Source: Hydrangea macrophylla
Taxonomy: Eukaryota > Streptophyta > Magnoliopsida > Cornales > Hydrangeaceae
Direction of reading: 5' to 3'
Length of the DNA: 64,000 bases
NCBI GenBank assembly: GCA_033977485.1
Contig: CM066993.1
Location: forward strand, 29,688,001-29,752,000
A model generated the notes under the pieces. That model did no database searches and was not told the DNA's origin. It saw only the letters and a list, made by a program, of their open reading frames with translations. A program made the translations under genes and the position numbers. Below are positions 10,896-20,907 of the stretch, in pieces. Position 1 is the first letter of the stretch; every line of letters begins with the position of its first letter.

Positions 10896-13080
10896 TGTGG
10901 ATACCGGCATTCGGGTCCACTTCTTTTGAGTTTAAAACAATTTTCAAATTCAAATTCAAATACAAAGAGTCCCCACTTAATTTTTAAAAGGAAAATTAAG
11001 AAACCATTTTAAAAGCAAACCGATCTTTTGCGAAACCAAAGATAAATTGGGTCCGGGGATTATGGAATGAAAGGGGAAGGAGCCGACGGACTAAAACACC
11101 CCCTTTCATCCTATCTTGTGATAGGCCTCTATTCAACATCCTTTTAATCAAACTATTAATCTGAGCATGCCCTCAACTAATACATAGATATAAATATACA
11201 TCACACAAGCATGTTGAAATGGTGTAAAATTACTAACGACAAAATATCATTCAAAGCCAAGTAGTCCAATTAGCAAGCAACATGATATGCAAAATAGAGA
11301 ACTAGAGAACTTGCCCAGGGTCCAGTCGCGAATATTTAAACGTGCAATGCACACAAAAGTTCAAATCCTAATAAGAGAGTCTCTAATACACATATATACA
11401 CATAAGGCAAATATTAATTCTAAGGTGTCGCACATGAGATTGAAAAATCGATAAAATTAAAGAACAATTAAACTAAGGAAAAGTCAAGAAATCATACCTC
11501 ATCGACGCTACAAAACAAGGGTTAGTATACATGATATACAAGATATAAAGTTAGATGATGATCCTAAACTTCTAGCTTAGACCTATCAAATGTAATTAAA
11601 TCTAAAGCAAACGAATCCTAATTAACAGCGTCAAACAATATGGATGAATGTATACATGAGTAAGAGCAAATTATTGAAGTACTCATTAATTTAGATCACT
11701 TAAACTTTGAATTTAAGCTTAACTAATCATTACCGAAGCATGGTTGGAGCCTTAACTCATGAAAATATCATTTGAGCCTTTATTTACAAAGTTTACTAAA
11801 TCTGTCACAACATTCTAGAAATTCCAGAGAGCAGACCCGAATTTTAGGAATTTGAAAAGCATACTTCCGATTGTTTGATCTTGATGAATTTTGGTCACAA
11901 GGTGCCTTTGTGAGTCTATTTTCTAACCCTAAAAGAAACTCAAAGTTCCAACGGTTAGATCTCTAGGAATCAAACAAATACTAGACAGCACTCAGGAATT
12001 TCCAACTCTCTATTGAGAAATTTTGTATGATTTTTGAAAAATAGTAAAAAAATCTAAAATGTTCTAGGGGTCATATTAATACATTAAAAGTCATAGAAAA
12101 AATTATTTGGGGTCATCAACACTCGATTAGGGTTCTGATTTAATCATTTCAAAAGGGTATTGCTGTTCTGAAACTTTGGACAGATTGTTGCTGTTTTCCA
12201 AAACCCATGACCAAACCATTCTTAATCATATAATCTTACTAAAACAAAAATTAGAGTGGTAGAATTTTGAGTTATAGACACTTTCCCATTGGTTTCATTC
12301 AGTTCCAACAGTTCGATGTTTAACTAAAATTTTTTGATGAAAAGTGGTCGATGAACTCACTGCATCTTTTGTCTAGTTCATCTTTCATTTACTTATTTTA
12401 ACTACAAAGCCATTAAACTTGGCCTTAGTTAAACTAATCCTCCTACCATTTGATGGTCATGTGAGACTAATGACTCTCATGATTGATAGACTTCAATGAA
12501 GTATGGAGAAACTTTATGAAGTCCTAGAATAACAAAATCAAACCATGGAGATGGCTTTGAACTTGTCAACAAAAATGCTCAGTATCAATCCTAATCTTCT
12601 TATAAACTATGAACTTATAAGAAGACCAAGAGATTTCAAATCAAAGGATTCGAATAGGACATTGAAATCTCATAAATCTCAAGAGATGAACACAACCAAA
12701 AGTAAAGACTCAACATTAAAATATTGGCTAAGTTAACATGTATTTAAAGGATGATTTAGTCTAGAGTCTACCTCTAAATATCCTCAACTTGGCAATTTGG
12801 AGGAATTCCACAAGTTAATCAAGCTCTTCAACTCTAACTCACACACAAACTTCTTTTTTTCAAACTATAAAAGTAACTCTTAAGTATATTTAGAAATTTT
12901 CTAGAGGTTTAAGAGAAGGAGAATCAAGATAAGGTTGGGAGATTCAAAAAGCTCATCCCCATGAAATGGGATATTCACCCTCCTTATATAGGCAATTTTT
13001 AAGAGGATATTTCAGTCATTTCAGGGGCAAAAACACTGATTTTGTATGTACTTTTGATGGTACAAAATGTGCTATATTAC
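10896..13080 (-). mobile_element. 5' LTR of element A, outer end missing
   Basis: The inner end reads CCACA directly before the PBS. The U5 motif shared by Tat LTRs in this window (AAATTAAGTGGGGACTCTTTG on the minus strand, near 10960-10990; GTGTTTTAGTCCGTCGGCTC near 11080) is present. A TATA box is at 12982-12992. No TGTAGAC start like that of the LTRs ending at 24338 or starting at 54287 is found before the opposite-strand ORF of element B begins, so the U3 is truncated. Between 11200 and 12950 I see only A+T-rich LTR sequence without genes. Confidence 0.65.
12982..12992 (-). promoter_or_regulatory. TATA box of the element A LTR
   Basis: CCTATATAAGG on the minus strand, about 100 bp downstream of the GAGTGCC/GGCACTC word cluster. 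The spacing resembles that in LTR 54287 onward, where the cluster precedes CTATAAAAG at 55072. The site is almost self-complementary and could be read both ways. Confidence 0.5.
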
Positions 13081-13096
13081 AACTATCTGCCCAAAA

Positions 13097-13345
13097 ATGC
13101 AGCACTCACTGGAGATGGAAGTGGCACTTGGTGAGTGCCGAAACGGCACTCGATGAATGCCGTCGCGACATTCACTGATTGTCACATCGACATTCAGAGA
13201 ATGCCACGGACAACTCCAGGGACTGTCATTTTTTAAATTTTGTGACACTTGAAGAAAATTGATGGCAGTCACTAACTGCCATTGCGGCATTTACTGAATG
13301 CCGGACGGCAGTCAAAGAGTGCTGCACCGGCAACCCGAGAGTGCC
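13097..13345. repeat. Clusters of GAGTGCC/GGCACTC-type words at the A/B junction
   Basis: Two sub-clusters, about 13085-13207 and 13262-13345, consist of short inverted words: GGCACTTGGTGAGTGCC, GGCACTCGATGAATGCC, GGCAGTCACTAACTGCC, GGCATTTACTGAATGCC and similar. About 55 bp without such words separates them. One sub-cluster sits where an element A U3 cluster is expected (upstream of the TATA at 12982), the other where the promoter of the plus-strand ORF of element B is expected. Confidence 0.7.
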
Positions 13346-13546
13346 ACAGAAGTGCGCCATGTGCCGTTTTCCTTATTTTCTCTTTGCCCTTCTCTTTTTC
13401 TTCTTTCTTTCCTTTTATTTGGATTGACGAGCCTTTTGAAGAGCTTGAATCACCTTTGGAAGCCCTAGATTAGTTGAATATTATCATCATCAAATCTTAG
13501 AGGTAATACTCCTCATCTCACAGCTTAGCTAAACATTACAGATGGG

Positions 13547-14093
13547 GTGGAACGGATCAACCTCTTTAGCTACGGATTGACCGAGCTATTCTCTCTTTGT
13601 CAGATGGCTCTGAACACTGAGTTCTTGAGTGCTGCTATTGCTCATTGGGACTCGGTAAATCATGTCTTCAATTTTAATGGCCTAGAAATGTGCCCCATGT
13701 TTGAGGAGTTCTGTGCTATCCTTTGCTTTGATCCGGATTTAGACTTGATTCTTCCTCTAGCTGACACTCCCAGTCTCACTCGAGGCTTGGCTGAATACTT
13801 TTGCCGACTGGGTTAGCATGATGAGTACCTTGTCTGAGGCAGACATTTCTTGGATTGTGGGGTGTTAGGGTCTTCATGCTGTGACCACTAGTCTTGGGAA
13901 CAATCTGAGAATGTGGTTGATGGGTCTGAGAGAGACTTCTTTCTGTCATCCTCGTCGATTAGCCAGGCAGTACGGGCAGGTTCAGGAGGTCCCCTGGGGT
14001 TTCACTGAGAGGGTATTTGCTTCTAGAGTCAGAGCTGTTACTATTGCCACCTTCATCGATGGTTGGACTGACCGAGTAAAAGCCTATTTCTGA
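13547..14093 (+). pseudogene. Antisense DUF7745/plant-mobile-domain-like ORF of element B
   Basis: The open stretch at 13547-13816 reads YGLTELFSLCQMALNTEFLSAAIAHWDSVNHVFNF, then MCPMFEEFCAILCFDPDLDLILPLAD, closely matching the start of the ORF at 1-264 and of the one at 32255. The ATG at 13604 (MALNTEF) is the likely family start point, although the frame is open from 13547. After a stop at 13814 the protein resumes at 13881-14093 in a different reading frame with GNNLRMWLMGLRETSF and RQYGQVQEVPWGF. It is much shorter than relatives, so the middle has been deleted. It lies beyond integrase and opposite to gag-pol. It is downstream of the word cluster at 13262-13345, which may be its promoter region. 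Confidence 0.65.
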
Positions 14094-14372
14094 AGACCTT
14101 TGATGAAATAAAAGACATAAAAATAAAACTAGACTTGACTGATTCTACTTCTTCCTCTGAGTGTCTTTGATATTTGTGATTACTTTTGAAAGACTTTTAT
14201 CTTTTTGACTCTTCCTGCTTATGTAATATTTTGAAGTTTGTTTATCGGTGAACCTCGGTTATTTTGAGAATCTTATTTTATGCATTTTGGCTATCTAAAA
14301 AAAACAATTTGTAATTGAGTTTTTAATTAGATGTTGCTTTTGGTACTTGCTTGGGCACGCTTGGGTGGTTAG
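14094..14372. other. Non-coding 3' region of element B
   Basis: A+T-rich sequence with no supported ORF between the antisense ORF and the repeats. Confidence 0.4.
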
Positions 14373-14516
14373 AGGCAAACGAGGCGGGTAGCCGATGTTT
14401 GCCCCTAGTTTGAGATATGGTCGGTTATGAGGCAAACGAGGTAGATGACTAAAGTTTGCCCCTAGTTTAGGAGGGGTCAAGGCAAACGAGGCGGGTGGCC
14501 GAAGTTTGCCCCTAGT
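14373..14516 (-). repeat. Three tandem copies of an AGGCAAACGAGG...TTTGCCCCTAG unit
   Basis: Copies start at 14373, 14430 and 14480 (spacing 57 and 50 bp). Each begins AGGCAAACGAGG and ends GTTTGCCCCTAGT; on the element strand each starts ACTAGGGGCAAAC. The same word occurs twice after integrase in element A and twice in element E (30746, 30791). Confidence 0.8.
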
Positions 14517-14717
14517 GTGGAAGGTGGTTTCTGGGTTATGGTGAGTACCGCGACTTTATATCTCTCAGATGCTCATAACTTTTGCCTAGGCACCAGTGAG
14601 GTGGCCTAGCGAGCTCTTTTCACTCTTTTGTTATTGCTTACTCTGGATTTAGCTCTAATTTTTGCCTAGGCATCCTTTCGGATTTTCGACCGAGCTAGCC
14701 ATCCTTTTTTTTGAAAG

Positions 14718-14886
14718 TCTACCTACGTACCCCCAAGCAGGGATCAGATCCAATGTAGTTCGGGCCAAGGTTTTGAAAGAAGAGGGATTAATTATGATGG
14801 TGGGACGAACCAACCGATACGGTTGCCTACATATCCCTGAGTGGGAATCAGGTCGAGCATAGTTCAGGCCAAGGTTTTGAAAGAAG
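14718..14886 (-). repeat. Direct repeat of about 65 bp after integrase of element B
   Basis: Two copies (14718-14782 and 14823-14886, offset 105 bp) share CTAC(C)TACnTAnCCC, GGnATCAGnTC and GGCCAAGGTTTTGAAAGAAG. Element A has the same pair at 2818-2987, so the duplication predates the split of A and B or was repeated. Confidence 0.75.
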
Positions 14887-14890
14887 TGGG

Positions 14891-15865
14891 CTAAGATTCA
14901 AGCGTAGTACTTCTTGAGGTGATCCATGTTAATTGGCTCTTTGAATTCGACACCATCGAGGTCCATGAGGTAGGTTGCTCCTCCAGAAAGGATAGTTTTG
15001 ATGATATAACTGCCAACCCATTTAGGTTTGAATTTTCTATGAGGGTCACAGAGCCGGGCTTGCAACTCCTTAAGGCAAGGTCTCCTTTGACGATTTTCCT
15101 CGGGCGAACCTTCTTGTTAAATACACGGGCTATCCTCTTTTGATAAATTCGGACATGGTCGAACGTTGCGAGACATTTTTCATCTATAAGTGCCAATTCT
15201 TCGTATCTTTTCCTCAACCAATCTGATTATGAAATCTCACATTCTACCATTACTCGTAGAGATGGTTGTTCTATCTCGACCAGAAGTACTGCTTCCATCC
15301 CATATACCAGTAAATAAGGAGTTGCTCCTGTAGATGTCCTTATCGAGGTTCTGTATCCCCAAAGTGCAAATGGCAGTTTCTTGTACCAATCCTTGTAAGT
15401 ATCAGCTGATTTTTGCAGTATGGCCTTGACATTCTTATTTGTAGCTTCGACTACCCCATTGGTTTGTGGCCTGTATGGTGATGATTTATGATAAGTGATT
15501 TTGTATTCCTCAAACAGATCCCTGACTTTTGCTTTGAAATGATTTCTGTTATAAAAAATAATCTCATGGGGGACCCCATAACGACAGATGAGGTTCTTCT
15601 TGATGAACTTGGCCACTTCCTTGGCTCCTAACTTAGTGTAGGACGCAACTTCAACCCACTTGGTGAAGTAGTCGATGGCTACTAGGATGTATCGATTTCC
15701 ATTCAAGGCTTTTAGTACAATTTTGCCGATGATGTCAATTCCCCAGGTTGAAAATGGCCGTGGGGAGGTCATACTATAGAGTAGGGACGTCGGTGCGTGC
15801 ATTATATTTGCATGGATCTGGGACTTGTGGCACCTTCTTACGTATTCACAATAATCTTTTTCCAA
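14891..15865 (-). pseudogene. Integrase of element B
   Basis: The 15865-15227 frame covers the CHKSQIHANIMHAP zinc-binding end, the core with NRYILVAIDYFTKWVEVAS (first Asp), and PQTNGVVEATNKNVKAIL (Glu), followed by KLPFALWGYRTSIRTSTGATPYLLVYGMEAVL. The second catalytic Asp is lost: relatives read YDNGS, this copy reads IIFYNRNHF. The C-terminal part continues in another frame at 15217-14891 (MRKRYEELALIDEKCLATFDHVRIYQKRIARVFNKKVRPRKI, abbreviated here to its ends). It is inactive by substitution and frameshift. Confidence 0.8.
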
Positions 15866-17290
15866 TGTTGTCTAGTAGTACCCTTGCCTTATGATTTTCT
15901 TGGCTAGCATGTGCCCATTCATATGTGGATAACACACTCCCTCATGTATCTCTTCCATCATTCTTCTGGCTCTCTTTCCGAATAGACAAGTTAGGTTGTG
16001 GCCATTATACCCTTTCTTTAGTAGTTTTCCTCCGCAGATGATGAACTGTGCAGTGAACCTTCGAATTGCCCTTTTGTCCTTCTTGGAGGATTCTTGGGGT
16101 ACGTCCCCCTTTCTATGAAGTCCCATACATCTTGATACCATGGAGTTTTCCTTTCTTCTTCTTCGATTGCGGCGACCATGCTGAGTGATGGCTCATATCT
16201 TTGCTCAATTACCAAGGCCATCATCTTGACCCCTTCATGGATTTGGATCATAGAGGCTAGGGTGGCTAATGAATCTCCCAACTGATTCTCCTCCCTGGTT
16301 AGGTAGAAGAATGCTACATTGTTGAACTATTTCTTGAGTCCATCGAGATTGTTGTGATAGGGCTTCAATCTTTCTTCTTTTACCTTCCAGTCTCCCCTTG
16401 CTTGTGACACAATGAGGTTTGAATCTCCGAAGACATCCAATTTCTGAACCTTCAATTCTAAGGTGGCCTCCATCCCCAAAATGTATGCCTCGTATTCGGT
16501 GGTGTTTTTGGTAGAGTTATAGTTGAGCTTGACTGCCAGCGGGGTGTGGTCCCCATTTGGTGACACCAGAATCATTCCTACTCCGTAGCCTTTCATGTTG
16601 GTTGCCCCATCAAAGTACAACTTCTACTACTCTCCTTTAACTTCCATGATGCTCTCATCTGGGAACGGGAATTCTCTATTTTCCTCAGAATCAATGGCAT
16701 GTTCGACAAGGTGTTCAGCTACGGTTCTCCCTTTCACCGACTTACTTATGACGTACCTGATATCAAACTTAGATACCAGAAGTAACCAATGGGATACACG
16801 ACTAGTTAGAGTGGGTTTCTCGAGGAGGTATTTCAGAGGATCCATACGGGATATGAGCACAATCGGAAAGGCTAGCATGTAGTGTCTTAGTCGGAGAGTG
16901 CACCAAACTAGGGCCCAACATGTTTTTTTGAGGGTAGAGTAGTTGAGCTCATACCCAGTCATCCTCTTGCTAAGGTAATAGATGGCTTTTTTAGAGTGGC
17001 TTTCTTTTCCTTCTTAGGCTAGCAGGCAACCCCTGGTGTTTTCTGAGACGGAAAGGTAAAGAAGCAAAGGCTTATGAGGGGTAGGTGATGAAAGGACAGG
17101 CAGATTTTGGAGGTAGGTTTTTATTTTGTCGAAGGCGACTTGGCATTGGTCATTCCATTGGAACTTCTCTCCTTTCTTCAGTAGTCAGAATAAAGGATCA
17201 CATGTGGTTACAAGATTGGAAATGAAATGGCTGATAAATTGGATCTTACCGAGAAATCCTCTTACCGAGAATTAGTTGGCAGATTCATTA
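15866..17290 (-). pseudogene. RNase H domains of element B
   Basis: The RT-linked RNase H runs from about 17270 to 16630 (KAIYYLSKRMTGYELNYSTLKKTCWALVWCTLRLRHYMLAFP in pieces, then FDIRYVISKSVKGRTVAEH). Two adjacent stops separate it from the second RNase H at 16620-16327 (YFDGATNMKGYGVGMILVSPNG, NTTEYEAYILGMEA, LDVFGDSNLIVSQARGDWK). The linker at 16281-15872 has REENQLGDSLATLASM and TPWYQDVWDFIERGTYP, then the zinc-binding start of integrase (HMNGHMLAKKIIRQGYY). Stops and at least one frame change make it non-functional. Confidence 0.75.
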
Positions 17291-17339
17291 AGTCTTTTCC
17301 TGATTTTTTGGTGTCATTAAAATCTGATCATACCCTGAG

Positions 17340-17510
17340 AAACCGTCCATAAATGACAATAACTCATGTCTAGCGGTGTTATCTACCAATACATCAATGT
17401 GGGGCAGTGGAAAGTCATCTTTTGGACTGGCTTTGTTTAGATCGCAGAAGTCAACACACACGCAAACCTTTCCATCCTTCTTGGGGACAGGGACTATGTT
17501 CGCTCATGGT
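17340..17510 (-). pseudogene. RT fragment of element B
   Basis: About 57 codons: a KKDG lead-in, VCVDFCDLNKASPKDDFPLP, HIDVLVDNTARHELLSFMDG. This is the fingers/palm start of RT; the YVDD part is missing, and the next recognisable sequence (near 17270) is already the RT/RNase H connection. On the other side, at about 17510, the sequence jumps to the gag-protease linker. Two deletions therefore bracket this scrap. Confidence 0.75.
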
Positions 17511-19440
17511 TTCCTTATCTTTTTCTTTTGCTTTAACGACTTCCTTTTCATTCCATGTTTCTTTTCTGCAATTTTCCAACACATGAGGTTTGAAATGATG
17601 CCCAGAGCGAGTCAAGTGATTGGCTTCGTTGGTGATCTAGATAGACTCAAGTTCTTTAGCTAAGTTTTCAGTGCTAGCATTGATTTTTCAAACAGAATCA
17701 TCAGGGATTATTGTATTATTAATGGAATCATCCTCATCATCATACCACCAATCTTCTTCTTCTTCCATCATTGTAATGAGATCATCATCTTTGAATTCAA
17801 GGTTTTTGACAAACTCCACCGATTCTTCTATCGGTTTAGTGCTTTCTTTCTTGGTGACTGCTTCTGTGGGCTTTTCTTCTTCATAACAGATTGAATCATC
17901 AGTGGCAGTATTAGGATTCCACCATTCAATTGTAAGATTTCCGTTGGCTATATATTTTTCAAATGCTAGTGCTTCTTCAACCCACTCTTCCTCTTTCACA
18001 TCCCTTAAGATACAAACTGTAGCATCTTCCGGGAATTGAACATCCGCGGCTAGCTGATCCAAAGGTATGATGTAGATCATAGGGTTATAAATCTGAGACT
18101 CTTCTTCTACAAAGTTGACGTTTGGGAAGTTTTTCCCTTATGATTAGGGAGAGGATTCTTCTGAATATTTAGCTGAGTAGAAACAGGGGAGATGACCCCT
18201 TTCTCAATCAAATCTTCAATCTCATGATGAAGTCTCCAGCACCTATCTGTGCTATGTCCACGGCCTTGATGAAAGTCATAATAGAAATCAGTTTTAAAAC
18301 CTGGTGGAAGCGGATCAGGCTCTGGCTTGGGTTCCAATTTCTGTAAATACCCCTTTTCTACCATTCTCTCAAGTATAGTGCTCAGTGACATTCCCAAATT
18401 GAAAAATTCTCTTTTCTCTTTTGACTACTTCTGGTTTTGATTTCCTCTTGCATTAGTCATGCTTCAATGCTCTTTTCTGAAAAGGCTGAGGAGATAGTGT
18501 GTTGATGTCGTAGACTAATGATAGACTGGCCTCTCTGTCTTTCTATACCAATTACTCGTGCTCTCTTTCTTGATCTTTCCATCCCTGATAGCATCCTCTA
18601 TTAAAGCCCCCATGTCAAATAGTTGTTCAAAACTCAGAATGGACTGAAATTCTAGCCTTTCCAAGTACTCGGGTTGTTGATTTCTGATGATCATTCGAAC
18701 TTGATCTTTTTCTGTCGACATGCTAGTCATCTGCGCAGCTTTAGCCCTCCAACAAGTAAGGAAACCTACGAAGGATTCCCTATACTCCTGTCTAGTGGTT
18801 TCTAGATCTCTTGCAATTACATCAAATGACTGGTTGTATGAATATTGAGCCATGAAAGATTTGGCTAATGCCTCCCAATCTCTAGTTATGGCTGGTTCTA
18901 GCGTCAAGTACCATGAAAGTGCTACCCTACTCAAAACTCTTGGAAATAATAGAGAGAAGAAGTTAGGCCCAATGCCCATGGGCTGTAATGTTCCCACATA
19001 AAGCCTCATATGGCTCTTTGGATTTTTGGTTCCATTGAAGAATTCAATATGCATCTTAAATTTTTCTAGAAGTTTGACTTTTAGAGCATCACACAATCCC
19101 TCAACATCAAACAAATATTCATCCACCCCTTTGCTTTTCCTAATCACACTTTCTAGCTTGTCGATCTTGGCCAACTTGTCCTGAGTTTCTTGATCTAGCT
19201 AAACCTTTGGTTGAACTATCTCCCCAAAGTCTTCTTCCTCGTGATGCACCAAAGGCAGTGGTGGTGGCAGGTTAGTCAGCTGATCAATCATTCTCATCAT
19301 AGTGGCGAGTTATTCCCGATTCTGTTCTTTGCTCTGATACAGCGCAGCTTGCATTGCGGCCAATCTGGCTTCCATATCAGCTTCGTATATCATATCCACA
19401 ACCCTAGTCGACTTAGCTATTCCTTATCCAAACTTTGATT
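17511..19440 (-). pseudogene. Gag and gag-protease linker of element B
   Basis: Gag starts near 19396 (DMEARLAAMQAAL coiled-coil-like region) with stops near 19310 and 19199. The main core is 19174-18515 (IEFFNGTKNPKSHMRLYVGTLQP, LSWYLTLEPAITRDWEALAKSFMAQY, RDLETTRQEYRESFVGFL). The zinc-knuckle-like YDFHQGRGHSTDRC lies in 18397-18107. Segment 18080-17688 is a strongly acidic stretch (EEEEDWWYDDEDD), with the linker to about 17511. Compared with element A it is the same protein, diverged, and the acidic tail is longer. Confidence 0.75.
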
Positions 19441-20887
19441 TGATCAAACGACTGTTCGGAGCTCTGACCCAAGAAAGAGTACAACTTTTTGGTCCTATCA
19501 TCTTTACTGGTTTATTAGGGATTTTCAAATAATCAGGTATCTTTATTGCGAAAGAATTTTCAAAGAATGATATTTACAAAAGTAGATTTATAAAGATGGA
19601 AAATTTTTTCCTTTTTCAAAAACATTTTCTTAAAATCAAAGGAATCTTTTTCAAAATTCTGAGGAAAACAAATCTTTTTCTTTTCGAAAATATATTAGAG
19701 GTGTCACACTTGTGAGTCGTATATGCAATGCTCGTGTAGTGCATGCAATGCAGATGAGATGCAATCTATTCTAAATGCAATGCTCCTTAATCTAGCTTAG
19801 ACCTAGCATATCAGCACATAAACAAATAAGATTCCTTAAGTATGCTAATTACCTTACTAATCTAATCATTATCCAAGGATTGTTAGCTTTGAAATTCTTG
19901 ATGGCTCACGTTTACAAAATTAAATTTTTTTCATAAATATCTTGAAAGAAAGGAGGAGATTTGTAATTTTCAAAAGAATTTTTGAACCATCAATGCTTGT
20001 GGTGCGAAACCATGATTCTTTTAAAATTGAGGTAGGAATTTTGAAATTCTAAAATCTAAGAGGAGAATTTTAAAATTGAATCATCAAAGTGTAAAATCAT
20101 GAATTTTCTTGAAAACCAAAGTAGGAAATTTGAAATCCTCTAAAATCTGAGAGGAGAATTTAAAATTAAATCATCGAAGCGAGAAATCGTGATTTTTCCT
20201 GAAAAGCAAAGTAGGAAATTTTGAAATTCTCTAAAATTTGGGGAGAATTTTGGAGGTATTTTGTGAAAGCGAATTTTCAAAAGGGATATTCCCAGAATTT
20301 TCAAAAGACTCGGGTTTTTCAAAGAAATGCTAGTATTTTCAAAATTTTCAAAAATCGTCCTCGAATAATGATTGAATGTTCGGATAAAGACCATACTACT
20401 CTAGAGGAATCTACCATGCAAGGTTTGATGATTCCTTCGCATAACATCCTAACCATCCACATAATCCCTTACGGGCAAACGCAAATAATTCATCACATTG
20501 TCCTAATCGAAGATGATAATCAAGATCCTAATTGAATGGTTCTAGAAACTATATGAAAATGTCGGGTTTTAGTCTCATAAAGGGTCTATTAGCAAGCTCA
20601 GTAGTGTGGGTGATCGCCTCCCCGAGTGTGTGTCATTCACACATGGGCTCTATATACCGCACGCGATACAAGGCTAACGGTGACTACATGCTACCAAAGT
20701 GTCTTGACAAATGCAGGAAAGGGGCCCCTCCACCCATAAGGCAGTGATCTCAAGCAGTCGCGGTAAAAGAACAATGCAAGTGCAAATGCAGGCAGAAACA
20801 ACACGATTATCAAATTAATAACAAGGATATTCATTTGCTTACGTCAAACCCTCGAAGAACAAGAAACTATAAGTTTCATGTTCAAAT
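19441..20887 (-). other. 5' leader of element B
   Basis: 1.4 kb between gag and PBS. Locally it repeats AAATCTGAGAGGAGAATTTTAAAAT-like phrases near 20050, 20130 and 20230 (imperfect tandem repeat of about 90 bp). No coding region is supported. Confidence 0.5.
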
Positions 20888-20904
20888 CTCCAGCAAAGTT
20901 GCCA
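20888..20904 (-). other. Primer binding site of element B
   Basis: TGGCAACTTTGCTGGAG on the minus strand, 3 nt from the LTR end, differing at two positions from the site of element A. Confidence 0.75.
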
Positions 20905-20907
20905 GAT

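Larger units (their letters stand above)
1..13080 (-). mobile_element. Element A: degenerate Tat-lineage Ty3/gypsy retrotransposon, left part outside the window
   Basis: Read on the minus strand the order is 5' LTR (from about 13080 down to 10896), PBS (10892-10876), gag, protease, G-patch, RT, RNase H with a second archaeal-type RNase H, integrase, a non-coding tail with repeats, and an opposite-strand PMD-like ORF. This order, the G-patch, the doubled RNase H and the antisense ORF mark the Tat/Ogre branch. The 3' LTR would lie left of base 1. Gag through early RT stays in one reading frame (starts near 9721, 8512, 7837, 7258, 6628 and 5974 are in register); several frameshifts follow from about 5700 on. 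The element is dead and is interrupted by a solo LTR at 1288-2597. Its right limit is uncertain, because the LTR's outer end is missing at the junction with element B. Confidence 0.85.
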
